Below, piece by piece: positions 43,160-54,736 of a stretch of DNA of 64,000 bases (positions are counted from its first letter, which is position 1; every line of letters begins with the position of its first letter). The stretch spans positions 248,001 through 312,000 of the forward strand of contig JAJOHG010000031.1 of the NCBI GenBank assembly GCA_021029095.1, given 5' to 3'. Under the pieces are notes generated by a model that worked only from the letters and a program-made list of their open reading frames with translations, ran no database searches and was not told where the DNA came from. This stretch comes from Phellopilus nigrolimitatus. Lineage: Eukaryota > Basidiomycota > Agaricomycetes > Hymenochaetales > Hymenochaetaceae. Position numbers and translations under genes: made by a program.

Positions 43160-44170
43160 ATACATCATGCATCATGCATCATACATATGATCCGGCGTCG
43201 CCCCCCCCCCCCCCCCCCCCCCTCTTCGTCTCTAGGTATATCATAGCACGGCGCGCGCAGCCCTATCCGCTCGCCCCAAAGCTGCCGACGCGTCCCCGGA
43301 TCTGCATATATATGCGCGCGCGCGCCGACACTCCTAGGCGTCCTGCGCGCGCGCGGCTCCGCGCTTCCACTCGTGGCCCAAGCCTTCCTCTGTGCGCTTC
43401 CAGTCGTGGCCGGCGTTGCCGCCGGAGCTGCGCGCCATCTCTCCTCGCTTCGCGCCGCTGCTCGGGATCCCGCCGAGCCGTTCAACCTGTCCGCGCGTCG
43501 AGTTGCACAGTAGGGAAGAAGAGGAGAGCACGAAATTGGTATCAGGCAGGAATATGAAATTGGGTTCGTACGGCGGGCTCGGCAGTGGGGGCGGCAAAGG
43601 CGCAGGCTGAGGCTGCGAGCGCCGCAAATGCGACGAGGAGGCTCTTGGGCTGCATTGCGGAGGTTGTCTCTTGTGCTTGACGGTCGTATATGGGAGTGGT
43701 TGCGAATGTTGGGATGAGGGCGGGCTTCTCAGGCGCGCGTGTCTCTTATACCATACGGCTCGATAATATTTGGGGTGCGGCGCAAGCCCGTACGAGGCCG
43801 TCACTTAATTCCGGGCAAGACCGAGGGCAGCGGCGACGGGCGGCCTCATGGCGTGGCCTGGTGCCGCCAGTACCATGCCGTCTTTTTTCTCCATTAGTAG
43901 TAATGCGCCGTCCGCGCGTGGCCACATAGTTGAGCCTGTCGGCGGCGGGCGGGGGCAGGGCAGATACGGCTGATGGGAAATTGCAATGCCGTCGCGTTTT
44001 TTTCTCCATTAGCGCTTAGTGCTGCGCCGTCCGTCCGCGCATGGCCCCGTGTTTGCGCCTGGCGGCGGGCGGGGAGGTAGGGCAGATACGGGCAATGAGA
44101 AATATCTCTATGGCTTGGGATTTCGGATGAACGCGACTTGGGATTTGACAGAACGATGCAAGTGGTGTGG
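43160..44170. repeat. Long inverted duplication, arm 2 (partner 1145-2095)
   Basis: Reverse complement of 1145-2095, including promoter, peptide gene and 3' flank. A poly-C run of about 22 at 43200-43222 is specific to this arm. Differences between arms are scattered substitutions and small indels, so the duplication is not brand new. Confidence 0.8.
43334..43655 (-). CDS. Kex2-processed secreted small peptide precursor C (78 aa)
   Basis: Exons 43655-43572 and 43486-43334, intron GTACGA...GACAG of 85 nt, phase 0. Exon 1 is a signal peptide (MQPKSLLVAFAALAASACAF then AAPTAEPA). Exon 2 encodes VERLGGIPSSGAKR, then a peptide ending GGNAGHDW-KR, then TEEGLGHEW-KR, then GAARAQDA and TAG. The intron site is the same as in gene B at 6109, immediately after the Pro/Ala stretch. 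Kex2-type cleavage would free two peptides ending Asp-Trp or Glu-Trp, plus a short tail. The TATAAG box lies at about 43750-43745. It is the best-preserved member of the family and sits in the inverted duplication. No CaaX motif; function unknown. Confidence 0.72.
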
Positions 44171-45767
44171 ATCGACCAGCAGGCCCGGGCGAGAGCGACC
44201 CGGCTGATAGGTGTGGGTGCGGGTGCGGGGACGCACGGCGGGCGCGGCCAGGCGCGGCCGGCGACGGGATGAAACGGGATGAAGAGGCGCTTGAGCTGTA
44301 TCGCTGTCTGTCTGTCTGTGGGTGGATGGGTGGGGTGACTTTGGGGACTGGTGTACGTGGGGTTTATACGAGTGCAAGTCCGGAGCGATGATGCACGTAG
44401 AGCATGCGGCGGAGCAAGGGGATGCATGGGTTTAACCGCGCCCGGTTGTATATTCGCGGATAGTGGATAAGCTGCCATCCCAGTGTTGTAGACTTCAACA
44501 CGATATTGGAGACGCAGCAAACACAGAGCGTGATTTACACCCAGGATTTCCCCGTGTAGCATGCCCAGTATCCATCGCGGTCAGCATTCCATTTGTCGCA
44601 TCATCTCTACACACCTCAGTCAGCATTTTGTGATTACTTTCTCGGCGTCCCTCGGGCTCGAAACGCCCCCACAGAAGGCCGCGCCCGTGACCGCATCAGT
44701 CTAGTCCGTGCACACGGTCGTGCATCTCGATCGCGTCTTTCCTCGCATTAGTATCCTGTGCCACTCGCTCATATATGGGCCTGTCAGCGGGCCCTGGCAG
44801 GATGCATGACAGGCCAGGTACATACATGTATGGCTGAAGAGAGATAGGACTTGGATATGTTGGGGCGGGCAAAGACAGAAGATGGCGTAGCTGTACATGT
44901 ACAGGAGGAAGAGCGTCCTGGGCGAGTGTAGGGTTTTCCTACTAGTGCTATAGTCTCCGGCGCGCTGTTGTGCAAGTGAGTGCGTAAACGGCGGCTGTGC
45001 GTTTAACTTCCAGACTCCTCGTTTCCGGAAGAAGAATGGGTGGACCGCGCGCCGATCGTCTGTGGCGTTTCTCCATCAAACCACGGTGGTCCTTTTTTTT
45101 CTCTTTTTTCTTCAGGTAAAACACTACATTATTATCTTGAAAAGCCAGGGCTTCACTATACAGACACAGTTCTCCCTGTCATAGAGGGACTTGGCCACTA
45201 ATGACCACAAGACTTCGTTAAGTAGACAATATTCTTATTTCGTGGTTCTTATACGAACGAGTAATATAAATGTTAGGCCTTCTCCGGGCGCATCCTACTC
45301 CATAAATGGCGGAAGGTCCTCTTCATAGGACCGCTTTTGAATGTCGCAGTTTTACAAGTCATCACGGAAAGAAGGCAGCATACAAGCTCATATAGTATGT
45401 ACTTGCTGTACCATGTCCGGACAAGCCTGCATACAGCCCAAAATTCCATCTAAACTATTTAAAGTCAAAATTATCGCTCTTGACTTCACTTTAAGTCACG
45501 CAAGTGCTCTAGCATGTTTCACGTCAGTCACAAAATTCTCTACTTTATTAAATCGTACACACATAAACAGAAATGCTACGAGACTTTTACAATACAAGAG
45601 CCTCCGGAAAACAAGAAAGGCTAGCAAGCTGTAAGAAGAGAAGAAGAAGAAAAACAACAGACAGATAATGGAATGCGACGTGATCATAAACTCATTTACA
45701 GGGCGTTCGCATCATAGGTCATCGAATCATTACTAGCCCAACAAACTCTTGACATAACGTATTTTCA
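44171..45767. other. Intergenic, no gene supported
   Basis: GTGGGTGCGGGTGCGGGG near 44212-44230 and CTGTCTGTCTGTCTGTGGG near 44306-44322 are simple repeats. The rest is unremarkable; the part near 45340-45640 is AT-rich with no coding signature. Confidence 0.45.
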
Positions 45768-46462
45768 CTAGGCCTTCTCGCTCTTGCGCGTTTCCGCGGT
45801 GCCGGCGCCCTCAGCCTTGAGTGTCGCGTACTGCAAAAGGACGAAAATCTTGCCGAGCGACAGCGCGCTGAAAGCGATCCACGCAAAGGCGACGATGGTG
45901 AGGAGGATGTGGCCCTCCTTTCCTCCTCCTGCGAGTGTGGCGTTGGGAAATTTGTGCTGAGAAAGCAGCGGAAACGTCATTTCGCGTCCCGAGAGAAGAG
46001 TAAGAGTATAGGGATTCGGCATGACTTACGGTAATGATCGCACCACCAACAAGCCACAGCACCCACAGGACGAAGTTCCCGCCTGACTCGCCATGTAGCG
46101 GCGCGAAGCCTGAGGACTCGGCATTGCGTGAGCCGCGCAGGTGCGCAAATACGGTCACCGGGATCCAAAGAAGTGTGAGCGCAGAAGTCACGAGAAGCTC
46201 AACAACAATCGGGTCTGCCAGCGCAGGGGCCGTGAATACCACCCTTTAATTCAAATCGTGCAGGTAAGGGATTCGAATACCATAGAAACCAGTGGAGCTC
46301 TTTGTATGGTGCACGCGGTAGCCGGTCAGGCCAAGCTCGACAACAGAAACGGCCCACTAAAAATATTTGAGATCTTCACGCTGTATGTTGTTGAGTGAGG
46401 CGTAAGACACGCACCAGAAAGGCGTAAAGGGCAGAACGGTGAAGGACATATGAAACTGCCAT
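45768..46462 (-). CDS. MARVEL-like four-span membrane protein 1 (165 aa)
   Basis: Exons 46462-46415, 46356-46281, 46214-46030 and 45956-45768; all phases agree. The protein reads MAVSYVLHRSALYAFL, WAVSVVELGLTGYRVHHTKS, then DPIVVELLVTSALTLLWIPV, GESGGNFVLWVLWLVGGAII, and HILLTIVAFAWIAFSALSLG, i.e. four hydrophobic segments with a short charged C-tail (KSEKA). The fold resembles fungal MARVEL-domain proteins, which sit in the plasma membrane. Its neighbour at 47554-48160 is a close paralogue on the same strand, so the pair arose by tandem duplication. A TATAAAG motif lies upstream near 46550. The substrate or partner is unknown. Confidence 0.78.
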
Positions 46463-47553
46463 GACTATTTGCAAAGTGTGTATGTGGCAGGAAGGATCAA
46501 GAGAGGCGGAGAGGATCCTTAGGGGATGTTATCGACGTCAGACTTCCATCTTTATACCGCGCTCGCTTCCCGAGAAGTTCACCGATGGCACCGGACTCCA
46601 ACAGACGAAGGATGTTCACTAAGAGCTAGTGGCTTCTAGTAAGTTTGTAGAGCATTCTTCAGCGTATCCGAGACATGACTCAGTCGTCTGACAGTATACC
46701 GAAGTTCGCGAACATTCATCAGTTCATGACCCGATGACGCACTGGCCCCAGATCCGTCGGCGATATTCGTAGATAACTTTGATAACAATTTGAGTGACAC
46801 AGTCAGTACGTCCGCTGACTACCCGAGACCATCGCGAGGGTCGGCGGCGATTAGTAGTCTGCAGGAACCGAAGCTGACTGTTGAGGTTCTCAGTCCGTTC
46901 GGTATAACGCTGAGCCAAGTCACTTACTTGCGCTCAAAGATTTGCTTTCGGCGTCCCTATTCCAATGATCGCACAAAATGGCAATCAGAATAAGAGAAAG
47001 TCTGGCATGAAGTTGAAGAGAGACACCGAAGGTCAACGGATACTAAATTGCGCTGACTCACCTCCAGAAAAGGGTCCTTCCTGATAAGGAACAACGATCA
47101 ATTGTGCAACTCTTACGTCTTCTGCTTTCATATTACCGTAACGTGGCGCTATAATTCTCACTCGTGCTCGTTTAAACTCCATTCGAATGATGTACGCCCA
47201 CGTTCGTAAATTAATTGGGCAGTCAAAAAAGTACATTTACAACAACTTTTAATGGCACAAATAAAGTGATTAATTATGAACATCGTGGAAGTGAAAGGCG
47301 AAAAAAAAAGAAAACATTTCATGATCCGCATGCAAATCATGAAGCCGTTTTCTCAGGGGCGAGGAAAGCGAAGGGCTGGAAGTGCATTAAAGAAATGGAG
47401 TAAACAAACCCGGTGGAAATTATTAGAGGAGTGAAGAGCAAATCGACCTGCTAAAGAAATCATTTATTCATACGGAGTCATAGAGGACGTGGGGTCATTG
47501 GGGGGTCGTTGAACGGACTCGTTCATTGGCGCAGCGCATGCCGTTCAGAATCT
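46463..47553. other. Spacer between the tandem membrane-protein genes
   Basis: Promoter of gene 1 and 3' flank of gene 2. No gene supported; small ORFs have no coding features. Confidence 0.5.
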
Positions 47554-48160
47554 TTACACCTTCTCGCGCACGGAAGGACCGGCGATCTCAACCTTGCGCG
47601 CCGCGTACTGCATGAGAGCGAAGACCTTGGCGAACGACAGCGCCGCGAAGGGGATCCACGCGAAAGCGACGATGGAGAGCAGAATGTGTCCCTCCTTTTC
47701 GCCACCTGCGAGCGTCGCATTTGGCCATTTGTGCTGAACAGAAGGAAAGAAAAGCGGACTGTTAGCTTCAGAAGCAATAATCTATTAATCGGAAGGTAGA
47801 CTTACAGTGGCGATCGCACCGCCGACAAGGTACATCACCCAAATCACGAAGTTCCCCGCTGACTCGGCGATCAATGGCGAGAGTCCTGAGCTAAGGGAGG
47901 TGCGGAATAAGAGGAAGAACGTGACCGGGATCCAAAGAAGCGTGAGCGCCGCAGTGACGAGAAGTTCGACGACGATCGGGTCTAAGAAAGTAGACAAGTA
48001 AGACACGGCATTTTAACTTGCCGCATATGAGATAAAACATACCGTAAAATCCAGCCGTGCTCTTCGTGTGGTGGATGCGGAAGCCAGTTAGGCCAAGTTC
48101 GACCACAGACGCGGCATAGAGGAGGGAGTACAGAGCAGAGCGGTGGAAGACGTAGGGCAT
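47554..48160 (-). CDS. MARVEL-like four-span membrane protein 2 (157 aa)
   Basis: Exons 48160-48043, 47981-47806 and 47733-47554. The start MPYVFHRSALYSLLYAASVV is chosen at 48160; an in-frame GTG at 48172 was not used. It has the same order of hydrophobic segments as its neighbour: ELGLTGFRIHHTK, DPIVVELLVTAALTLLWIPV, ESAGNFVIWVMYLVGGAIAT, and HILLSIVAFAWIPFAALSFA. Two of its introns are at the same sites as in the neighbour; the neighbour's first intron is absent here, an intron gain or loss since duplication. Likely a plasma-membrane protein; function unknown. Confidence 0.8.
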
Positions 48161-50235
48161 GTTGGGAACCACTGGCTAGTCTGCGGTGCTCGTGTACAAG
48201 GGAAGAGCGAGGCTCCGGAGAGGGTTTGAGGACGAAAGAGTTCGCTTGAGGTTGGTCTGCGAGATGCTTGTGCTTTGGGATGCTGTCTTGCTCAGACTAC
48301 CTCCCGCCTTATATCCCGCTCCCTCCCCCGACAGCCCGCCGACCTCGACCGGTCCAAAAAACAGATGACGTGTAGTCGACACACGGTTTCCGCATGTTCC
48401 GTGAATCTGCGAGGAGCACGTCAATTTTCTGACAAACTTCCGCGGTCTTGCAGACATCCCATTCGTGTCCCAGATGACACGATCGGTCTAAAATTCGTCT
48501 CGGGACGACTCGGGCGGCGGGCGTGTCGGGTAATCACCGAGGATTTGTCCGTCGGGAATGCTAACATCGAGTCTGGAACCATCCCGTTCGTTCGGAAACC
48601 GGAATGCGCTCTGTAATCTGTCTCTGCAGCTCCAAACCCGCTCAATCTACACGGCAGGTAATATGGCATGACTAATACATGACTAAGAGCTCAACCGCGG
48701 AGATCACAACGCCCAAAAAGGGTCCTTCCAAATACAGATACTCGTACAATTTAGGCATGAGGGTAAAGCCGCAAGCAGAGCAAGGATGAAACTCGCAACA
48801 TAGAGCACCAGATATGAAGACTCAACTAATTTTGTACGGAAGCATAATACGAATAGACAAGATTATAACAGAGGAAAAATTGTTCGCAAGACAGGACTTC
48901 CGCCGTAATAGCAATAACGTACATATAGAATATTATCCTGTATCAATTTTACATCACATTCTGTATGCCAAGAATGTCAAAAAACCCGAACGCACGGATA
49001 ATCTGAAAAAATATTGCAGTCGGGGGTTCTCGTGGCTCGGAAAAAATTGCATCACGATAATATTTACTTCTGTTGATCAAAAGGCCTCGGGATCCTTGCG
49101 TCGTCTAAAAGCTGGAGTTCTGATTTGTTTCTGATATTATAATTTACTTTTATTATTATTAAGAGCAGCTCTTAGCTGTCGGCGAGATACACATCACTTT
49201 TGAAAATAAATACACCATGGCCTCCGATAAGTGCGTCAGTCGGGGATCCGGTATAGACACGCGACGAGCGACTGAAGGACATATCCAGACTTGGTGTATG
49301 TCGGCGGATAAATACTTTTGTCACATAGAAGATGAAATTAGGCTGAGTGTTCAAGAGGTAGAAGCGAAAACAAGTGCTTACTGGATGAGGTCCAGCCTCA
49401 ACTACCTAGTGTCCCGTCCCAGGTGCGCGCCATTCTCGCACTCAACGGCGCGAACCCAGAGAAGGACAAGGTAACATGGATGTGACTGATATGCCGAGTG
49501 TGTGTATGTATGAAAGTGAATAGTTCCTCGCATTGGTCTCCCGAACGTAGTATGTCATTACGCTTGCTGACCGCGGGAGACCAACACCGCCTGCCCATGC
49601 TTCTCCAGATCGATATATATCGCTCTGGAAAACAAATGGTATCAGCCCAGCCTTGTGATCCAAATCGAAAGGACAGTCTTACCCGGGATAAAGCACGATC
49701 ACACCTGTCCTCTCTAATGCCGCCCGTTGATGGAAAGTTATGTGAAGTCTCGACTTAGTAAGAGTCACAGAGGTAATGTCATTATGACGAGTGCGAGATC
49801 ATCCAGACAAAGGGTGAGTCTCATCTGAGCCGGCACCTCATATAACTTAACATAAACCAGAGCAGGCATGCCAATAGGCGTCGACGTGCTCTACCACGCC
49901 CGTCCACAGACATCGAGCGCACTGTGTAGTTTCCGGTACCCGGAAACTACACAGCGCACTCGGTGCAGATGAAAGAGCGCGGTAGAGAAGGTCTCAGAGA
50001 AGATCAGGCGCATAGCAAGCGGCCGGATGAACAAAAAAAAGGGTGACTGCCAACTTCTTTGCTGCGTCATGATTCTCGCCAGCGGGCGATAAATTAGCTT
50101 GTACTACGACGATAGACGTCGATTGAGTCTGAGAAAAAATAACCGGTCATCAACTATGCGTATACCCATTTAAAAGAATATAAACAAACCGGAGAAGTCT
50201 GCATAGCATCTAGGGAGTTGCCGATGCGATATAGA
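48161..50235. other. Gene-poor interval with a long hairpin
   Basis: Promoter region of membrane protein 2 lies at its left end. Frames at 49217-49474 (+) and 49172-49354 or 49442-49663 (-) are fragmentary, with no domain and no supported splicing. A strong inverted repeat is centred at 49938. Confidence 0.45.
49888..49994. repeat. Long imperfect hairpin with a perfect 15-bp core
   Basis: CTGTGTAGTTTCCGG (49922-49936), TAC, then its exact reverse complement (49940-49954). The pairing extends imperfectly outward through CTCTACC(A/G)CG-type blocks on both sides, giving arms of about 50 nt. Many mismatches are C/T or A/G exchanges that would pair as G-U in a transcript of the minus strand. It could be a MITE or a small-RNA precursor. 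Confidence 0.6.
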
Positions 50236-50952
50236 TTAATAGTTACATGAATCTGCAAACTCATCTGCCAACCGTTTGAAGTTAGAGCCCATAATTCCCT
50301 TTCCGAGTTTGAACGGCGTTACCATGAATTTGTCCTTCGCACGTGCTACTTGATCGCACAAATACTGCAGTTCGCCTTTGCGTTTCTTAAGATGAAAAAT
50401 TCGCAACGACTTTTGCTTTTCGACGAGGCCCGCTAGACTAGAAGACACAGCGGAGAGGTCTCTAGGTGAAAAAAAGAGCAGATTGAGTATTCATGAAAAA
50501 TGAGGCCACGTGAAGAACCTCACGCATGTAGTCTTACAATTGCCTCTTGCAGATAAGGCGGGATATTTGTTGCGTCGGGTACCGAGAACTCTAGAAGCTC
50601 TATCAGTTCCTTGACTGTCCCCAGGCACCTGAGAGTATACTCTTCATCTGCCTTAAGCTCCTGTGCCATCATGAGTTCAGTATACATATGAGCAAGAGGA
50701 AAGCAATCTGCTTGCCTGCGAAAGCTCAACGAAATATCTCAGGCAGCACGTAGCGCTCTTCAACGGTGGAAATACATCAGCACTATCCGCCAGTGCGTCG
50801 AGGACAAGCCAGAGTGCGCTGGCAGCTTCCTTGACGGCTTTCTTCGTTCTCGTCGCCCTATGAGGGCCGACAGCCGTCCACGTAATCGCATCACTGCTGG
50901 CCCCTGAAGCGGGAGCAGCACCTTCCGACGACGAAATCAATTGCGAATGCAA
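50236..50952 (-). CDS. HeLo/MLKL-N-like helical protein, 5' end unresolved
   Basis: Three exons are supported: an exon ending at 50717, 50660-50524, and 50461-50236. The first intron would be GC-AG (GCAAGC...CACAG); the second is GTGAGG...CTAG and is the only join that keeps frame. Protein segments: a disordered Ser/Ala N-terminus, then AASALWLVLDALADSADVFP followed by PLKSATCCLRYFVELSQ, then ELKADEEYTLRCLGTVKELI, PPYLQEAIVRLHADLSAVSS, and VEKQKSLRIFHLKKRKGELQ. The pattern ALxLVLxALxxSADxFPPLKSA is typical of the N-terminal helical bundle of agaricomycete STAND/NLR-like and MLKL-like signalling proteins. Here it stands without a NACHT or kinase domain. No ATG was found in frame upstream (TTG at 50952), so an upstream exon or a frame error is likely. 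The cell-death role is inference only. Confidence 0.5.
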
Positions 50953-51645
50953 GTCGAGTATGAGTACGAGCTCGAAATGAGATGGGCGGACGCGAGAGGG
51001 TAATTGCTCAGCTCCATTTTATACGCGAGCAGGAGTTCGTACACAGCCGCAGCCGAGTAGCTGATAAGAGATCTGCAAAACGAGTTTTCACTGCAGCGCA
51101 TACATCTTCTTCGAAGACAGACGGTGAGAAATACGAAGACGAAGCACTATCCCGTGCACAGAAGATTCCTGATTGACGCCCATGTTGAATGGTTTGAGGC
51201 GGTGAATCGATATTTGGGAAGCGGGTCAAATAAGTAATTGGGGATAAGCACTGACGAGGATTGCTTTGAAAGTCAATAGTGGATACCGATTTGAGATCCA
51301 GCGATGCAATGTTCTCGGCAGAACTCAATGACTAGCCACAGCAATTTTTGTCCAAGACTGGCTCGAGCAACGTGTCCACACATCTTGCACAGCTTGAAAA
51401 ACTTGCGTCCAGCAAAATGGAATAACCAGTTGGATGAAGGACTTGGAGAAGTTGTGCGACTCTAAACAGAATGAGAAGAAAACGGTTCATAATTTCTCGA
51501 GAAATCTTCATATATTAGCCTTGAGAATTTTGTTAAAATCAGAAAGGAAATTCGCCACTTCCGAAAATTCTCCATATGAGCCTACTTTATCTTGATTCCG
51601 TGATACACGAGTTCACAAATATTCTCAGTGCGCTGTTTCGGTACC
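50953..51645. other. Intergenic; possible upstream exon of the helical-bundle gene
   Basis: A 106-codon minus frame (51328-51008) lacks an ATG and does not join in frame to the next gene with the splice sites seen. A TATAAAATGG sequence on the minus strand near 51018-51027 could be a TATA box. Nothing else recognised. Confidence 0.35.
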
Positions 51646-52876
51646 TCACACACGCTTGACGAGTACCAATGCCAGTGGCCACTCTACCTCGATCTCGTTT
51701 TCCTCGCCTACATCAAGTCTCTTCTCACCTTGATCAGTCCCATACATCTTCTCTTTCAGCGTAGTTGTGAAACGCGTCACGATATCACCATTTTCGCGCG
51801 TGGCATCTGCGGGGTAGCGTGCCTGGAACGTGTGTAGCGAGGAAAAGGAACGAAGGTATGCCTCGAAGTTCTCCCAGTTCATCTTCTTGCGCAAAATCAC
51901 GGGGCGCGGCGATGGCAATGAAGAATAATGCGAGCCTGAAATTGAGGAAGGAGAAAATGCAATGATAACAGCTTTAGTCTTGGTGATAAGGACGCGGTTT
52001 TCAAAACTTGCCTGAGAAGTAGACACGTTCTTCTGAGTAAAATGCATCCGGGATGATGGATGTTGCACTTGGGACATCTTGGAGATGGTTGTCGACTATG
52101 CTTCGGCCAGGCTGCTCCCAATGAGGACCAAGGCTAGTGGCAGGGTCAGAGCCCTGAGAGTAGGCGTTAATGAGCGGGGTCAGAAGCGGATAGCCCGACA
52201 ACCGCATTTCCGAGTATCCCTGAGCTTAGTTAGCACACGAGGGTGGCTCAGATCATATGAACAAATGTACACACCCAGAATGCTACCGTTCCATTCTTGC
52301 GAAGAATTCGAGCGAGCTCAGGCCATAATTTCTTCCAGTCAAACCAATGCGCTGCCTGAGCTGAGGGTCATATATAGAATAAACAAGGAAGTTAAGTCGC
52401 CTTTCAGAACCGGCTGTGCTTACCAGAAACAACGAGGTCGACACTTCCATCTTCCAGAAATCCAAGACTCTCGGCCGGAGATTGAACAAAATCAAACTGA
52501 CTGATGGACGCATCGCCTGGTCCACCAAGGGAAGTAGTTACATATTGACGCGCTTCGTCGAGCATCTTCGCGCTCGGGTCGACACCGACAACGCGCTTGA
52601 ATGGATGTAACTCAATCGTTGCCTGGCCTTTCCGAGTCTCCGCTCAAATTCATTGCTACGTCGAGATATTTCTAGTAAATTTACTTTACCTGTTCCGCAA
52701 CCTAGGTCGACCGCAGCATCCCAGCGCGCCTTTCCCGTGCTTTCGCCGCGACCGCGTACGCTGCTGGAGCCTTGTTCGTGATAACGAAAGACAAAGTCAA
52801 ACAGTTGCCGAGGATATGTAGGACGCGCCGCAGCGTACTTGGCGGTGTTGAATGTCGCTTTACTAAACGTTGCCAT
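51646..52876 (-). CDS. SAM-dependent methyltransferase, trans-aconitate methyltransferase-like (324 aa)
   Basis: Exons 52876-52685, 52622-52424, 52360-52275, 52219-52012 and 51935-51646; frame closes exactly. A class I fold is visible: N-terminal MATFSKATFNTAKYAAARPT, motif I AAVDLGCGTGKAT, then VVGVDPSAKMLDEARQY (acidic residue after strand 2), DFVQSPAESLGFLEDGSVDL, and VVSAQAAHWFDWKKLWPELA, typical of the Tmt1/Crg1-like subgroup. C-terminal ELARILRKNGTVAFWGYSE and a fungal extension follow. The fourth intron uses a GCAAGT donor, the commonest form of GC-AG intron. Substrate is inferred from family resemblance only; these enzymes methylate small carboxylic acids such as trans-aconitate. Confidence 0.88.
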
Positions 52877-54435
52877 AGTCGAGTACGTCGAGCATTGACA
52901 TCAACCGCCGACGAAGTCCGAAATCGTCTCCTAGTTTGATGACAAAGAACAGAGGACGTAATCCTGTAAAGCAAGCCACAATACAGATGTACACATTATG
53001 TATATATCAGACAGGACACTTTGAAAATCGTAGGCTAGTCAGTTGAATTTAAAAAACAGCAAGAAAGCTCTAAGAAAGCGTATGTAAGAGAGTACAAAAG
53101 CTGGTTTGCTTTTTTCTTTAAACTAAAATGCTTGAACACTGTCAAACGGAAGAAAAATAACACCGTGCAGTTTCTGGTAGTACTGAATACCGAAGTATGA
53201 TACTATGGTCAATCCATGCCGTCTTTGTTGAGCAGACCAGCTGTCATCAGCGGAGACTATGACTTCATCTGTTTCCAAGTTTGAAAAAGCACTGAACTGA
53301 TTTGCTGTCATGCATGGCAACACATATTTGTTTCGCCTTCGGGAGGGTATCAGGTTTGAAGCTCCTAGGAGAATTCTGTAAAATTGCCTCCATCGAGCGA
53401 ATGCGCGGGGCTGCTAAAGTTATTCTCCAACGACACTGGCCTCCAGAGACCAATGCTTATCCACAATGCCTCCGTCGTAGAGTGGTATGGGAGAGGAAAT
53501 TCTGAAGCGGAAAAATATAAGGACAGATGGACAGGCGGCGGACATTGCCTGCTCTGGAGAATTAATTGCAACGGAAATGCGGATCATTTGGCTTGATGGG
53601 ACGCCTCCTTCCGGTTCAAGCACAAGGAATTCCAAAGAGTCTACAGCTTACTCTTGGTCAAACGGTTATCCTCTTCAAAGGAGGTATTGCGTGGGTTGTA
53701 CGTCAGTTTTTTTCAGGCGGTAGTTATTCCTTGGTTATAAACCGGGATTAAAATGAAACATTTCGGACGTTGATAGAAGGGTTCTTCATCTGTAAGGAGG
53801 GGTGCACTGTTTACCATCAGAAAGGGGCTTCACCGATAGGCGGTAGGGAATCTTGGTCTAGATTACGGAGAAATAACGACTCGAGTTATAAAGCGAAGAG
53901 ATTGCTGGTATCAGAGTGTCGAGTATCTGTCGGTACTCTGCGCCGAAAATGAAGTCATTGAAGACCACATATAGAACCTCGAGCGAAATGAGTGATGCAA
54001 CTTAGTCTAGAAAGCGCAGTGGAGACGTCGGAGACATTGCAATAAACTCCGGATCGCAAATGACCTGAAGAACGGCCTGGAATGCCTGCAGCGATATTTT
54101 TGGTGCGACATCAAGTTCTCCGGGAGCGCGTCCCGGCGATATTTATGTTGTATCCACATATCTGCAGGCGGGTTGTAAGCACAATCGCCGCGAACACAGC
54201 TCCACGTTGCCATTTTTGAACACGTCTGCTTGAAGTAACTTAACACATTTTTACGCATGCAATAGATAAGCATAATCGCTTTCGCCCGGTCTAGTGTACT
54301 CATGAGCAAGTGGTGTTTGGTAGATGGACCGTGTCGCGGCACCGCAGTCATAAGACACGTGATCGCCACACGTAGGATCAGCAACTCCTCCTGGCGACTG
54401 GCAGTAGGTTCTGAGGACTTTCCATCTCGACCACT
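52877..54435. other. Interval with only weak coding signals
   Basis: Two weak minus-strand candidates lie here (53147-53650 and 54007-54351). The remainder shows no gene or repeat. Confidence 0.4.
53147..53650 (-). CDS. Possible uncharacterised gene fragment
   Basis: An open minus frame includes LEFLVLEPEGGVPSSQMIRI and ISSPIPLYDGGI. If spliced from GTGGAT to TTTAGCAG (55 nt, phase 0) it continues as PRAFARWRQFYRILLGASNL and ends SADDSWSAQQRRHG ... LPFDSVQAF at TAG 53147. The reading is protein-like, but no start codon or upstream exon was found, and no family is recognised. A second short frame at 54351-54007 (MTAVPRHGPSTKHHLLMSTL) could belong to the same locus. Confidence 0.25.
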
Positions 54436-54697
54436 ATGTCACTAGCAAAATTGACGTCGCTGTCTACCCAAACTTTGTCACTCTTGCTGGAGCGTCAACG
54501 TTTTCAAACAATGGCCCAGCCTCCACCAGCCTCCACCACGCAGCACATCGTGCGAAACCTCGATCAGCTGCGCGCAGGTATCCTTGAACTAGAGGCAAAG
54601 GAAGGAAAGCGGACGGAGGCGTCTGGACTACTGAGGAACCAATTTACTCGAATGCGTACCATGCTTGGGAATGACGGGGAAGTGGTTGAACTGTGCG

Positions 54698-54736
<39 letters not shown>

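Noticed and set aside
48176..48457. 93-codon minus ORF upstream of membrane protein 2
   Set aside because: Lies in its 5' untranslated/promoter region and out of frame with it.
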